From the NCBI RefSeq assembly GCF_030412785.1, contig NZ_CP125295.1, positions 5,208,001-5,272,000 of the forward strand: 64,000 nt of DNA, read 5' to 3'. This DNA comes from Paraburkholderia sabiae. GTDB taxonomy: Bacteria > Pseudomonadota > Gammaproteobacteria > Burkholderiales > Burkholderiaceae. The position numbers and the translations under genes were made by a program. The notes under the pieces are model-generated. The model saw only the letters and a list, made by a program, of their open reading frames with translations. It was not told the origin of the DNA and made no database searches. Of this stretch, positions 16,356 to 25,429 are shown one piece after another; position 1 is the stretch's first letter; each line of letters begins with the position of its first letter.

Positions 16356-18257
16356 TCACCGTGCAGAACCAGCCCGCACAACGATCTGCGCCAACGCATC
16401 GCGCTCAATCCGAACAAGAGAACCCTGCGCCTGCGCAAACTCATCAACGCTACAAACCTGATGCCCAAACCGCGCGCGAAGCCGCCGCGTAATCTGCAAA
16501 ACACGAGTAGAAGGATCAAACACATAATGCGACGCATAGTCAAAAAACCGATCCTTCACAACAGCATCCACAGGCATATCGGTAACGCGAACGGTATCGG
16601 GTAGCGTAATCTGCGAAGTCTCATCGAAATCGCCCCCGATACAAACCCACGGCTGCGTCCGCTGCGGCTCAGCGAGCCACGCCTGCACCTGCGTGGCAAT
16701 CCCCCCCGACAAACTCGTCAACGCAGGCAACGCGGTCGTCCCGTCAGGCCACGTGAAATGCTCCAACGTCCCCTGCATCGCAATCGCAAACGGCCCTGAA
16801 GTCGAAGTCAACTCGCCCGGCTGCATCCGGGCAATCCCATGCAACCCCGTCTGCCGCAACCGGTCGGCGGCAATCTGCTGCCAGCGCTGCCGCGTCGCAC
16901 GTCGGAACACGTTGCGCTCGAGTTCAGCCGGCACACCCACGTCTTCCACACGATACGTGAACGCCGCCGTCCCCGTCCCGTCGATATCGATCGCCAGCCG
17001 CGCATTGCGGCCGCGCTCCTGAGTGGGAGGCGTGCGCGCGAGCACGCCGTCATCGACGAGCAGCACGGGACGGTCCATCGCGCTCGGTGGCAGATAGCCG
17101 AAGCCGATACCGCCCGCCGTCGTGTCCGCGTACAGGTTCAGCGACGGAATCCACGTGATCGCGTGATTGATCGCGCTTGCGCCGTAGCCCGGCACGTCGG
17201 GCAGCGTATAGATGGGCCCGAGATTGAGCAGCACGGCCTGACTGTCGATGCCGACGGCCGCGAGCATCGCGCCGAACAGCGCGACGTGATCCTTGCAGTC
17301 GCCATAACGGTTGCGCAGAATATCGCTGGCCTTGTGCGGCACAGCCGCCGTCTCGCCGAGAAACAGCGCGACGTAGCGGATGTTCATGCGCACCCAGTCG
17401 TACAGAATCTGCGCCTTCTCGCGCGGGTCGTCGGTGTGCGCCGTCAGCGCCTGCGCAAACTGCGCGATCGCCGGATCGCGCCACGTCGGATCCTGCGCCG
17501 CCGTGCGATAACGCTCGGCAAACGACGCGAAATCGCGCGTCGTCGATACCATCAGCCGGTCGCCCCACGTCGCGTAGCCGACTGCCCCCGCTTCGATGGG
17601 CGCATACGGTCCATGCCGATACTCGAACGTGTAGCGCGTGCGACCATTCTCCGTAACGGGCGGCAACGCGACATAGCCGCGTGCGTCGGCATAAAGCGGT
17701 ACGTCGGCGGGCAGATCGAAAATCAGCTGCTGCATATCGACAGGACCGCGCGTGGGCTCGACGAAATACGCAAACGTGCCGCCTTGCAGCGGTATCGAGC
17801 GCGTCTTGCGAAACGCGAGATGCACGCGCGATCCCGGTTCGACGCCCGGAAAGATCACCGTGCGCAGCACGCCGTCCTGAAACGTCGGCGCGCCCGCCGA
17901 GCGCGGCTCCTGCACGTCGCGGATGCCGTCCGGCCCGACAGGATGCGCGACGCCGTCGCGATCGATCGTCTCCGCCGCGAGCAGCTGCACCTGCTCGATG
18001 TCCTTGTTGAACCACACGTAGCGTTGCGCGATATCGTCGACACCGCTCGTCGTGTTCGCGCGCAGGATCGTGTCGTCGTGCTCCTCGATCGAGCCGTCCT
18101 TCTGCACGACGAACAGATGGACGTCGCGCTCGATCGTCGACGGCGGAATGTCGTCGGTCGCCACGCGTTCCTGCGCATGCATGGACGCCGCGCCGCATGC
18201 GCAGACGATCAGCGGCAACATGGCCGCCGCGCGCAGGCGGTGCACGTGCCGGCTCAT
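16356..18257 (-). CDS. DUF3857/transglutaminase-like exported protein
   Basis: The 633-residue protein has an N-terminal signal peptide (about 1-28). A DUF3857-type beta domain (about 35-260) precedes a transglutaminase-like core with the full triad Cys321 (RYGDCKDH), His365 (SAINHAITW) and Asp378 (NLYADTT). A C-terminal beta domain follows. It is presumably periplasmic. Related proteins occur in many Gram-negatives with unclear function. The start is ATG 18257 because it overlaps the stop of the AraC gene as ATGA, implying translational coupling; the longer frame to 18302 would run into that gene. The last 400 bp use T-rich codons and the stop touches repeat copy B. Confidence 0.87.
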   Translation of the reverse strand: MSRHVHRLRAAAMLPLIVCACGAASMHAQERVATDDIPPSTIERDVHLFVVQKDGSIEEHDDTILRANTTSGVDDIAQRYVWFNKDIEQVQLLAAETIDRDGVAHPVGPDGIRDVQEPRSAGAPTFQDGVLRTVIFPGVEPGSRVHLAFRKTRSIPLQGGTFAYFVEPTRGPVDMQQLIFDLPADVPLYADARGYVALPPVTENGRTRYTFEYRHGPYAPIEAGAVGYATWGDRLMVSTTRDFASFAERYRTAAQDPTWRDPAIAQFAQALTAHTDDPREKAQILYDWVRMNIRYVALFLGETAAVPHKASDILRNRYGDCKDHVALFGAMLAAVGIDSQAVLLNLGPIYTLPDVPGYGASAINHAITWIPSLNLYADTTAGGIGFGYLPPSAMDRPVLLVDDGVLARTPPTQERGRNARLAIDIDGTGTAAFTYRVEDVGVPAELERNVFRRATRQRWQQIAADRLRQTGLHGIARMQPGELTSTSGPFAIAMQGTLEHFTWPDGTTALPALTSLSGGIATQVQAWLAEPQRTQPWVCIGGDFDETSQITLPDTVRVTDMPVDAVVKDRFFDYASHYVFDPSTRVLQITRRLRARFGHQVCSVDEFAQAQGSLVRIERDALAQIVVRAGSAR

Positions 18258-19174
18258 GCGTTGCGCACCGCGCGACGGCGTGCGCCGCGCTGCGTGCGCC
18301 ACGCGCGCGGGCTCATGCCGAATTCGGCGCGAAATGCGTGATTGAAATTGGACACATCGTTAAAGCCGCTATCGAGCGCGATATCGACAATCTTCACGTC
18401 TTCATCGACGAGACCTAACGCCGCGTGACGCAGCCGCGCGCGCAGCACGTATTGATGCGGCGTCACGCCCGTGACGCGCTCGAATGTGCGCAAAAAGTAG
18501 AAATCGGACAGGCCGCACAATTGCGCGAGACGCGCGAGCGTATGCGGCGCATCGGGCGTTTCGTCGATCAGGCGCGCGGCCTGCGTCACGCGCGACCACG
18601 CGCTCGCGCTCGTCGATGCGGCATGGCGCTTCGCATCGGGTTGGGTCGCGCGCAACGTGGTGTCGGCGAGTTCGACGGCAAGTTCGTCCCATGCGGCATC
18701 GGACGCATCATGCGCCGCGCCGCTGCAAGCGCGCGCGATCAACCCCGAAAACGCACGCAGCGGCGGCATACGGCCGTGTCGAAACGATGCCTCGGCGCGA
18801 GACAAACCCATGTCGGCGGCAAGCCGTTCGAAGTACGCAGGCTGATAGTGAAACGACACGCAGCGGTCGCCAGGCGCATGCCGATGGCCACACTCGAAGC
18901 ATTCGCCCGCGTTACCGAGCAGCAGCGAGCCGGGCGTGAGCAGTTCGCGCCCTGCTGCCGAGCGATAGCCGAACGCGCCCGCCGCCACCATCGCGATGCA
19001 CACGCCCGCGTGCCGTTCCTCGAACGGCCGGTCGCGCGGGCCGAAGGTGCACAGCACGTCCGTCACCTGCCAGCCGTCGCCCGCCGCGATCGTGCGCATC
19101 TGCGTGTTGCCGGGCATGCCCAGCGCGTCGCGGCGTGCCAGCGCGGCTTCGAGTTCGACGGCAATTTTTCCCAA
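18254..19174 (-). CDS. AraC-family transcriptional regulator
   Basis: The 306-residue regulator has an N-terminal cupin-like ligand domain, with a Cys/His-rich stretch GECFECGHRHAPGDRC that could bind a metal, and a C-terminal AraC HTH pair (about 205-300, LAQLCGLSDFYFLRTFERVTG and the helix after SGFNDVSNFNHAFR). I place the start at TTG 19174, which has GAGGTGA upstream; the frame continues to 19276 without a good ribosome site. Its stop overlaps the ATG of the transglutaminase-like gene by four bases, so the regulator and that exported protein are co-expressed. The signal sensed is unknown. Confidence 0.87.
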   Translation of the reverse strand: MGKIAVELEAALARRDALGMPGNTQMRTIAAGDGWQVTDVLCTFGPRDRPFEERHAGVCIAMVAAGAFGYRSAAGRELLTPGSLLLGNAGECFECGHRHAPGDRCVSFHYQPAYFERLAADMGLSRAEASFRHGRMPPLRAFSGLIARACSGAAHDASDAAWDELAVELADTTLRATQPDAKRHAASTSASAWSRVTQAARLIDETPDAPHTLARLAQLCGLSDFYFLRTFERVTGVTPHQYVLRARLRHAALGLVDEDVKIVDIALDSGFNDVSNFNHAFRAEFGMSPRAWRTQRGARRRAVRNA

Positions 19175-19282
19175 GATGTCACCTCGCGGGATTCGTATGC
19201 TCGTTTTATCACAACGTCGGCGGGCGCGGCACGATACACCCGCCTCCCTTTCAATCGACTTCAGCACAAGGAGCAACGTTCA

Positions 19283-19831
19283 ATGAATGCATTGGATCAA
19301 GGTCTCGCCCGCGGGTTTCATGCAGCACTCGGCGCGCCTGGCCGCGCAGCCGACATCGACGCCGCGCATGACCTCTACGGCTGGCTCATCGGCAGCTGGG
19401 ACATGGACGTGCTGCACTATCGCGTCGACGTGCGCGAGCGGCACCTGACGGGCGAGATTCACTTCGGCTGGGCGCTCGAAGGCCGCGCCGTGCAGGACGT
19501 GTGGATCATGCCGCGCCGCGCGGATCGCAACGCGTCGCGCGAGCCTGGCTTCGACATGTACGGCACGACGCTGCGCGTGTGGGACGCTTCGATCGAAGCG
19601 TGGCGCGTCACCTACATCAATCCGGCGATCGGCCAGCGCGACGAACTGGTCGGCCGGAAAATCGGCCGCGATATCGTGCAGATCGGCACGCATGCGGACG
19701 GCACGCCGATCCGCTGGAATTTCACCGATATCACCGACGACGCGTTCCGCTGGACGGGCGTCGCGCTCGCGCCGGACGGCGTCACGTGGAATCTGGAAGG
19801 CGAGTTCGTCGCGCGGCGCAGGCGCGGCTGA
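19283..19831 (+). CDS. Conserved hypothetical protein (DUF1579-like)
   Basis: This cytosolic protein of 182 residues reads as a predicted beta-barrel: LIGSWDMDV, HFGWALEGRAVQDVW, MYGTTLRVWD, WNFTDIT and WNLEGEFVARR. The pattern resembles lipocalin/DUF1579-type proteins that begin with a GxW motif and enclose a small ligand. No catalytic motif is evident. ATG 19283 has AAGGAG with good spacing. It is divergent from the AraC gene (108 bp between starts), which may regulate it, and ends six bases from the convergent MFS gene. Confidence 0.72.
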   Translation: MNALDQGLARGFHAALGAPGRAADIDAAHDLYGWLIGSWDMDVLHYRVDVRERHLTGEIHFGWALEGRAVQDVWIMPRRADRNASREPGFDMYGTTLRVWDASIEAWRVTYINPAIGQRDELVGRKIGRDIVQIGTHADGTPIRWNFTDITDDAFRWTGVALAPDGVTWNLEGEFVARRRRG

Positions 19832-19837
19832 GCGGGC

Positions 19838-21229
19838 TCATGATCGCTGCCGCAGTTCCGCGCCCTCGTCCTTCGACAGCTTCACGAAGAAGAACAGCGA
19901 GCACAACACGGCCCCGCCGACCACGAAGAACGCCGGCGAGAAATCGCGCGCGGTGAGGTGCGCGGCGCTGCCGCCGTGCAGATGCGCCGTCAGCGCGAGC
20001 AGCGACGCGCCGAACGCGACGCCGAGACTCACCGACAGTTGCTGCGCCATGCCCGAGAGCGCCGTCGCGCGGCTCATCCGCGGCTTGGGCATGTCGGAGT
20101 AGCCGAGCGTGTTGAGCGTGACCATCGCGAGCGAATTGAACAGGCCGCCCACCAGCAGCACGCAGAAGATCAGCAGATGCGGCGTGTTGGGCGTGAAGAG
20201 CCCGTAGCACGCGTAGAAGCAGCCCGTCATGCAGGTCGCGACGATCAGCACCGTGCGAAAGCCGATGCGCCGGATCGCCGTGCCCATCACGGCACGCACG
20301 GCGAGCGAGCCCACCGCCGTCGCGACGCTCAGCGACCCCGACGTGAGCGGCGACAGGCCGAAGCCGAGTTGCAGCATCAACGGCATCAGAAACGGCGACG
20401 CGCCGATGCCGATGCGCAGCGGCATCCCGCCGAGCACGGCCGTCCGGTACGCCTTGAAGCGCAGCAGCAAGGGATCGATGATCGCGTCGGCGTGACGGCG
20501 GCTATACAGCCAGTACAGCAGCATCGACAGCGCGCCCGTGCCCGTGAACGCGAAAGTCACCCACGGCGGCACGAGCCCGCGCCCCGCCGTATCGAGACCG
20601 CCGACCAGACCGACGAGCCCCGTCGACAGCAGGACGAAGCCAGGCAGATCGAAGCGCTCGTCGATCGCTTCGTGCGTGTCGTCGATGAAGGCCAGTGCGC
20701 ACAACACGCCGATCACGCCGAACGGCACGTTCAGCAAAAAGATCCAGCGCCACGACGTGATCGTGACCACAGCCCCGCCGAGCAACGGCCCGGCCAGCCG
20801 CCCCACGGCGCCCGGCACCGTGAACCACACCATCGCCGCGACCATCCGCGCGGGCGGCACGCTGCGCAGCAGGATCAGCCGCCCGACGGGCACCATCATC
20901 GCGCCGCCCATGCCCTGCAACACGCGAAACACGACGAGCTGCGGCAGCGACGTCGCGATGCCGCATAACGCCGAAGCCACTGAAAACAGGCCGATCGCCG
21001 AGCAGAACACGCGGCGTGCGCCGAAGCGGTCGGCAAGCCAGCCGCTCGCCGGCAGGAACACGGCGAGACTGAGCAGATAGGAAGTGATCGCGAGATTCAG
21101 ATGCAGCGCCTCGACGCCGAGCGAGCGCGCGATGGAAGGCAGCGCGGTCGCCATGATCGACGTATCGAGGTTTTGCAGGAACAGCGGACAGGCAACGATC
21201 AGCGGAATGATGCGGGCGCGGTCGGTCAT
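19838..21229 (-). CDS. MFS transporter, DHA2 family (14-TMS drug exporter type)
   Basis: The 463-residue transporter carries motif C-like and D1 features of the EmrB/QacA group: LDTSIMATALPSIA in helix 1, GWLADRFGARRVF between helices 2 and 3, and RVLQGMGGAMMVP in helix 4. About 14 hydrophobic helices are visible. It is likely a proton-driven exporter of small molecules or drugs in the inner membrane. No adjacent membrane-fusion or outer-membrane gene suggests that it works alone. Substrate unknown. Confidence 0.9.
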   Translation of the reverse strand: MTDRARIIPLIVACPLFLQNLDTSIMATALPSIARSLGVEALHLNLAITSYLLSLAVFLPASGWLADRFGARRVFCSAIGLFSVASALCGIATSLPQLVVFRVLQGMGGAMMVPVGRLILLRSVPPARMVAAMVWFTVPGAVGRLAGPLLGGAVVTITSWRWIFLLNVPFGVIGVLCALAFIDDTHEAIDERFDLPGFVLLSTGLVGLVGGLDTAGRGLVPPWVTFAFTGTGALSMLLYWLYSRRHADAIIDPLLLRFKAYRTAVLGGMPLRIGIGASPFLMPLMLQLGFGLSPLTSGSLSVATAVGSLAVRAVMGTAIRRIGFRTVLIVATCMTGCFYACYGLFTPNTPHLLIFCVLLVGGLFNSLAMVTLNTLGYSDMPKPRMSRATALSGMAQQLSVSLGVAFGASLLALTAHLHGGSAAHLTARDFSPAFFVVGGAVLCSLFFFVKLSKDEGAELRQRS

Positions 21230-21303
21230 CCTTTTCTTTTACCGCAAAACGCCCGCGTGTGGCGAGCACCGCTGCACCGCACGGTATTACGGTTTGTTGC
21301 GCC

Positions 21304-21327
21304 CGCTTCTACGTTCGCTTCTACGTA
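21304..21327. repeat. Short tandem repeat, 2 x 12 bp
   Basis: CGCTTCTACGTT is followed directly by CGCTTCTACGTA in the 120-bp gap between the MFS and aminotransferase genes. It is only two units; no function is apparent. Confidence 0.5.
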
Positions 21328-21349
21328 TGCTTCCGCGCCCGTTCCGCTG

Positions 21350-22573
21350 TCAGCGCGCCGTTTCTTCGAGCGCGCGAAGCAACGAAAGCGCGATGCCGCG
21401 CGCCGCGAGCTTCACTTCATCGAGCGATGGGAAGGTCGGCGCGATACGCAGATGGCGGTCTTCTTCGTCGCGTCCGTACGGATATGCGGCGCCTGCCGGC
21501 GTCAGCACGAGCCCCGCTTCCGCTGCCAGCGCGACCGTGCGTTTCGCATAGCCCTTCGGCACATAGAGGCTGATGAAATAGCCGCCCTCCGGACGATTCC
21601 ACGACACATCGGGCACGTCCGCGAGCAGCGCTTCGAAGGCAGCCACCACCGCGTCGAACTTCGGCCGCAGCAGCGCGCGATGTTGCGCCATCAAACGTTC
21701 GAGACCGGCGCGATCGCGCAGATAACGCAGATGGCGCAACTGGTTCAGCTTGTCGGGACCGATCGTGCGCACGCCCATGTGCTTCTGCCACCAGCCGACA
21801 TTGCGCGCCGACGACGCCAGAAACGCGATGCTGCCGCCCGCCACCGTCACCTTCGACAGCGACGCGAACACGAGCGCGCGATCCGCATGCCCCGCCCGTT
21901 CGCACAGTTCGACGATGTTGGGTGTCGTATGCAGCGTGTCCGTCAAATGATGAAAGCGATAGGCATCGTCCCAGAAGAGCCGGAAATCGGACGCGGCGGC
22001 GGGCATCGCGGCCAGACGTTCGATCGTTTCGCGCGACCAGATTGCGCCGCTCGGGTTGCTGTAGAGCGGCATGCACCAGATGCCCTTGATCGACGCATCG
22101 CTCTTCACATGCGCTTCCACGACGTCCATATCTGGGCCGTCCTGCGTCGTCGGCACGGGAATCATGCGGATGCCGAGCGCCTCGCAGATCGCGAAGTGCC
22201 GGTCGTAACCCGGCACGGGACACAGAAACGCGACCTCGCCCTGCTTGCTCCACGGCGCATCGCCGGGCATGCCGTAGAGCATCGCGAACGCGAGCGCATC
22301 GTGCATCAGTTCGAGGCTCGAATTGCCTGCTGCAACCACTTGCGCCGGGTCGACGTCGAGCAGTTGCGCGCCCAGTTCGCGCGCCTCGGGCAAGCCAGGC
22401 AGATGCCCATAGTTGCGGCAGTCGATGCCGTCGCGCGACATGAAGCCTGCCGTACCCGCTTCGTCGAGCAGCGCGCGCGACAGGTCCAACTGTTCGGGCG
22501 ACGGCTTGCCGCGCGACATGTCGAGCCGCATCGCAAGCTGTTTGAATTCGTCGTAGGTGGTCGGCGTGGTCAT
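21350..22573 (-). CDS. PLP-dependent class I aminotransferase (aspartate type, subgroup Ic-like)
   Basis: The 407-residue enzyme matches the MocR-type/AspT aminotransferase family (Pfam Aminotran_MocR) rather than the commoner AspC fold group. Visible cofactor residues are Asn173 (YSNPSG), Asp202 (WDDAYRFHH) and the Schiff-base Lys241 (SLSKVTVAGG). Such enzymes transaminate aspartate or related amino acids with 2-oxoglutarate. A LysR regulator is encoded divergently 124 bp away, with a palindromic operator-like site in between, so expression is probably controlled by that regulator. Confidence 0.88.
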   Translation of the reverse strand: MTTPTTYDEFKQLAMRLDMSRGKPSPEQLDLSRALLDEAGTAGFMSRDGIDCRNYGHLPGLPEARELGAQLLDVDPAQVVAAGNSSLELMHDALAFAMLYGMPGDAPWSKQGEVAFLCPVPGYDRHFAICEALGIRMIPVPTTQDGPDMDVVEAHVKSDASIKGIWCMPLYSNPSGAIWSRETIERLAAMPAAASDFRLFWDDAYRFHHLTDTLHTTPNIVELCERAGHADRALVFASLSKVTVAGGSIAFLASSARNVGWWQKHMGVRTIGPDKLNQLRHLRYLRDRAGLERLMAQHRALLRPKFDAVVAAFEALLADVPDVSWNRPEGGYFISLYVPKGYAKRTVALAAEAGLVLTPAGAAYPYGRDEEDRHLRIAPTFPSLDEVKLAARGIALSLLRALEETAR

Positions 22574-22654
22574 GAGGTCCCCGTTTGAAGTTCGGTATGA
22601 AGCCAGCGTATGAAACCTAGTATGCAGCCGCCCCCGAGTTCAGACAAACGCGTT

Positions 22655-22677
22655 ATATTGAACATTTCGATCAATAT
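22655..22677. promoter_or_regulatory. LysR-type operator palindrome
   Basis: ATATTGA, nine bases, then TCAATAT: a perfect 7-bp inverted repeat in the divergent gap, 20 bp before the LysR gene. It fits the T-N11-A pattern of LysR recognition sites. Confidence 0.7.
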
Positions 22678-22697
22678 TTCTGATAGCGCAGATACGG

Positions 22698-23552
22698 ATG
22701 AAAGCCCTCGATCTCGACGTGCTCGCGATGTTCGTCGCCATCGCCGACACGGGCAGTTTCGTGCGCGGCGCAGCGCTCGTGCATCGTTCGCAATCGGCGC
22801 TGAGCATGCAGATCCGCTCGCTCGAAACGGCGCTCGGCAAGCCGCTTTTCGTGCGCGGGCCGCGCAGCGTCACGCTCACGCAGGACGGCCAGGTGATGCT
22901 CAGCTACGCGCGCCGCATGCTCGCGCTGCGCGACGAAGCGTGGGCGTCTGTCGTGCATCCCGAAGTGACAGGTCGCGTGGCGATCGGCGTGCCGGACGAT
23001 TACGCGTCGTCGCTGCTGCCGTCCGTGCTGCGCACCTTCTCGGCGACGTATCCGAAGGTCGAAATTCAGGTGGTCAGCTTGCCGAGCAATGCGCTCGCGC
23101 CGCTTCTGAAGGACAACAAGATCGACCTCGCGTGCGTCACGCGTGTGAAGGGCCTGGCGGGCGAATTCATCCGGCTCGAACCGATGGTCTGGGCGGGCAC
23201 GTCCACGGCGGGACGTGAAGTGTGGAAGGAGCGGCCGCTGCCGATTGCGCTGTTCGGTGTCGGCAGTGTTGCGCGCGCGAATGCGATCCAGACGCTCGAA
23301 CGCGCGAAGATCGCGTATCGCACGTCGTATGAGAGCCCGAGTCTGATGGGCCTGTTCAGCATGGTCGATGCGGGTCTCGCGGTTGCGCCGCTCGCGCGCT
23401 GCGCGGTGCCCGAGCGCTTCGTCACGCTGGGGCGCCAGCATGGTCTGCCGAAACTGCCTGAACTGGAGATCATCCTCGCGCGCAGCGCACGCTCGAACCG
23501 GCCGCCTTGCGACTATCTCGCTGAACAGATTCTCAGCGAACTGCGGGACTGA
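22698..23552 (+). CDS. LysR-family transcriptional regulator
   Basis: The 284-residue protein has a winged HTH at 1-60 (SFVRGAALVHRSQSALSMQIRSLE) and a LysR substrate-binding domain (about 90-280) with the DYASSLLPSVLRTF ligand-pocket start. It faces the aminotransferase gene across a 124-bp gap holding a perfect palindrome, the classic LysR arrangement of autoregulation plus activation of the divergent target. Effector unknown, perhaps an amino acid. Confidence 0.92.
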   Translation: MKALDLDVLAMFVAIADTGSFVRGAALVHRSQSALSMQIRSLETALGKPLFVRGPRSVTLTQDGQVMLSYARRMLALRDEAWASVVHPEVTGRVAIGVPDDYASSLLPSVLRTFSATYPKVEIQVVSLPSNALAPLLKDNKIDLACVTRVKGLAGEFIRLEPMVWAGTSTAGREVWKERPLPIALFGVGSVARANAIQTLERAKIAYRTSYESPSLMGLFSMVDAGLAVAPLARCAVPERFVTLGRQHGLPKLPELEIILARSARSNRPPCDYLAEQILSELRD

Positions 23553-23559
23553 GCCCCGC
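23543..23559. terminator. Small hairpin enclosing the LysR stop
   Basis: GCGGG pairs with CCCGC around a loop containing the TGA stop of the LysR gene. It lies between convergent genes and has no T tract. Confidence 0.3.
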
Positions 23560-23574
23560 GCGATATCCCGATGC

Positions 23575-24237
23575 TCAACCCTCTTCGCCCAGTTGCACGA
23601 GCAACGCATGCAGCCGCTCGGTGTGACGCAACAGCATGATCCGATGCTTGTCGATCTGTTCGAGACGGCCCGCGAGATCGGCCGTGATCGGATCGTCGAG
23701 TTCCGCTGCCGACAGCACGTCTTCGACTTTCGCGCGCACCGATGCAAACTCCACGGGCGGATGCGTAAGCGAACGCTCGAAGCGCCGCACTTCCTGCACG
23801 GCGAGATCGCGCACCTTGCGGAAATACGCCTGCCGCCGATGCAGTTCGGCTTCGAGCACATCGTCTTCGGGACGGCGCTGCGGCTGCTGGCCGAAGATCG
23901 GTTCGGGCGGACGCAACACTGACTTCTTGCGCACAGGATGCGCGGTGCCGCGAAAGCGCGCGAGCGGCGCTTCGTTGTCGATTGCGTCGCGCGCGTTACC
24001 GGGGACGTCGGACGCCTCGTGCGGCGCATCCATCCAGCCGCCCGGCAGCCCTGTCACAGCTTCGACGCCACGCACGAATTCTTCGCTGAAGTCGCGCTGG
24101 CCGGCGAGCATCAGCTTCAGATACGACGCGGAGAAAGTCATCATCCGCGCGAGCCGCGCGGCCGCACCGACGTCGCGCGTCAGCAGGCCAAGATTGGCCC
24201 GCCAGATGGGTAGCAGGGATTCGTCGGAATATTCCAT
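23575..24237 (-). CDS. Hypothetical protein with XRE-like helix-turn-helix
   Basis: The 220-residue protein has an N-terminal segment (about 20-70: AAARLARMMTFSASYLKLMLAGQRDFSEEFVRGVEAVTGLPGGWMD). Its spacing resembles phage-type HTH domains that end in a GLP-x-GW-x-D motif. The middle is basic and proline-containing; the C-terminal third (about 120-215) is a predicted coiled coil. It is probably a DNA-binding protein of unknown target. ATG 24237 is chosen; ATG 24255 is six codons earlier and also possible. It is co-directional with the hut operon but 333 bp beyond its end. Confidence 0.6.
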   Translation of the reverse strand: MEYSDESLLPIWRANLGLLTRDVGAAARLARMMTFSASYLKLMLAGQRDFSEEFVRGVEAVTGLPGGWMDAPHEASDVPGNARDAIDNEAPLARFRGTAHPVRKKSVLRPPEPIFGQQPQRRPEDDVLEAELHRRQAYFRKVRDLAVQEVRRFERSLTHPPVEFASVRAKVEDVLSAAELDDPITADLAGRLEQIDKHRIMLLRHTERLHALLVQLGEEG

Positions 24238-24570
24238 CGCTGGGTCTTCCTTCATCAGTCTTGCTGCTGGCGCCTGTGTGCCTCTGTACCTGCATCGAGC
24301 GGGCCGCACGCGCCGCAAGGCGCATGCCCGTGCGCCGCGTCCGACAAAGATAGACGCATCGCTACGCGGCGCGCAACCAGATTCGCACGGCGGATGCAGC
24401 ACAAAGACAACACTGGCGCGCATCGCAGCGCGTGTGCACTTCACTGATGAATTGACCCCGCATGGGACGTTGCGTTCCATGTGCGGTGGCAACGGAGCAT
24501 GCGGAGGACGCGCGGAGCGCGATGTCCGCGCGCGCATGCTCCGTTTAGATACGCTTCTGTGTGGCCGTGT
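24238..24570. other. Gap after the hut operon with a large hairpin
   Basis: This 333-bp stretch lies between hutG and the HTH gene on the same strand. It holds the two-tier hairpin at 24491-24545 and otherwise nothing I recognise; it must also carry the promoter of the HTH gene. Confidence 0.5.
24491..24545. other. Two-tier hairpin at the hut operon end
   Basis: The outer stem AACGGAGCATGCG pairs perfectly with 24533-24545 (13 bp). An inner stem CGCGCGGA pairs with 24525-24532. A five-base bulge (GAGGA) lies on one side. It is 25 bp after the hutG stop. There is no T tract, so it may protect the operon's mRNA end or stop transcription inefficiently. Confidence 0.5.
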
Positions 24571-25383
24571 TCAGGCAGAAGCGACGCGATTGAGCGCCGT
24601 CTTCACGAGCTTTTCCAGCAGCGGTTCGATCTTCGTCGCGAGCGCTTCGTCGTACGCGTACGGCATCTGCTCCTGCATATACGTGATCTGCGACAGCTCC
24701 AGCTGCACCGCATGCACGCCCTGTTCACGCTGGCCGTAGTGGCGCGTGATATAGCCGCCCTTGAAGCGTCCGTTCGCGACGGCCGTATAGCCGCCATGTT
24801 CTTCGACGATTTTCGCCAGCGCTTCGGCGAGTCCTGCCACTGCGCTCTCGCCGTTCGACGTGCCGAAGTTGAAGTCGGGCAAACGACCGTCGAAGAAACG
24901 CGGCACGTGCGAGCGGATCGAATGCGCTTCCCACAGCAGCACCTTGCCATGCTGCGCCTTCAATGCGGCCAGTTCCCCCTGCAACGCTTCGTGATACGGC
25001 TGCCAGTACAGATCGCGACGCCGTGCGACTTCGGCATCGTCGGGCAGACAGCCGTCGCGATAGAGCGGCTCCTTGTCGAAGGTATCGACGGGCAGCAGGC
25101 CTGTCGTGTCCTGTCCCGGATAGAGATTTGCGCCATCGGGCGGACGGTTCAGGTCGATCACGTAGCGCGCGTACGTGGGCGCGAGAATCGATGCGCCCAT
25201 GCGTTTCGCAAACGCATAAAGGCGGTCGAGATGCCAGTCGCAATCGTCGGTGCGCGTGGCGACGTCCGTCATCTGCGCGGCGATATCGGCGGGAATGCGC
25301 GTGCCCAGATGCGGGATCGAAATCAGGAACGGCAACGTTCCCCGATGCAGCGAGAAGACAGGCAAATCGTTAGTGGCAGTCAT
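24571..25383 (-). CDS. hutG: N-formylglutamate deformylase
   Basis: The 270-residue enzyme hydrolyses N-formyl-L-glutamate to glutamate and formate, the last step of the five-enzyme histidine pathway. The start region FSLHRGTLPFLISIPHLGTRIP and the internal DCDWHLDRLY and WEAHSIRS blocks, which include likely metal ligands, are typical. ATG 25383 is preferred over an upstream in-frame TTG. It is the last gene of the hut operon, 46 bp behind hutF. Pairing with HutF and absence of a formiminoglutamase identify the pathway variant. Confidence 0.95.
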   Translation of the reverse strand: MTATNDLPVFSLHRGTLPFLISIPHLGTRIPADIAAQMTDVATRTDDCDWHLDRLYAFAKRMGASILAPTYARYVIDLNRPPDGANLYPGQDTTGLLPVDTFDKEPLYRDGCLPDDAEVARRRDLYWQPYHEALQGELAALKAQHGKVLLWEAHSIRSHVPRFFDGRLPDFNFGTSNGESAVAGLAEALAKIVEEHGGYTAVANGRFKGGYITRHYGQREQGVHAVQLELSQITYMQEQMPYAYDEALATKIEPLLEKLVKTALNRVASA

Positions 25384-25429
25384 GTCGTCAGGGCTTCCCA
25401 AGGTTGAGTCGTAGCGCGTACCTTGCGCT

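Noticed and set aside
24420..24570. Rho-independent terminator after hutG
   Set aside because: The hairpin is strong but lacks a following T tract on either strand, so it is listed as a hairpin only.
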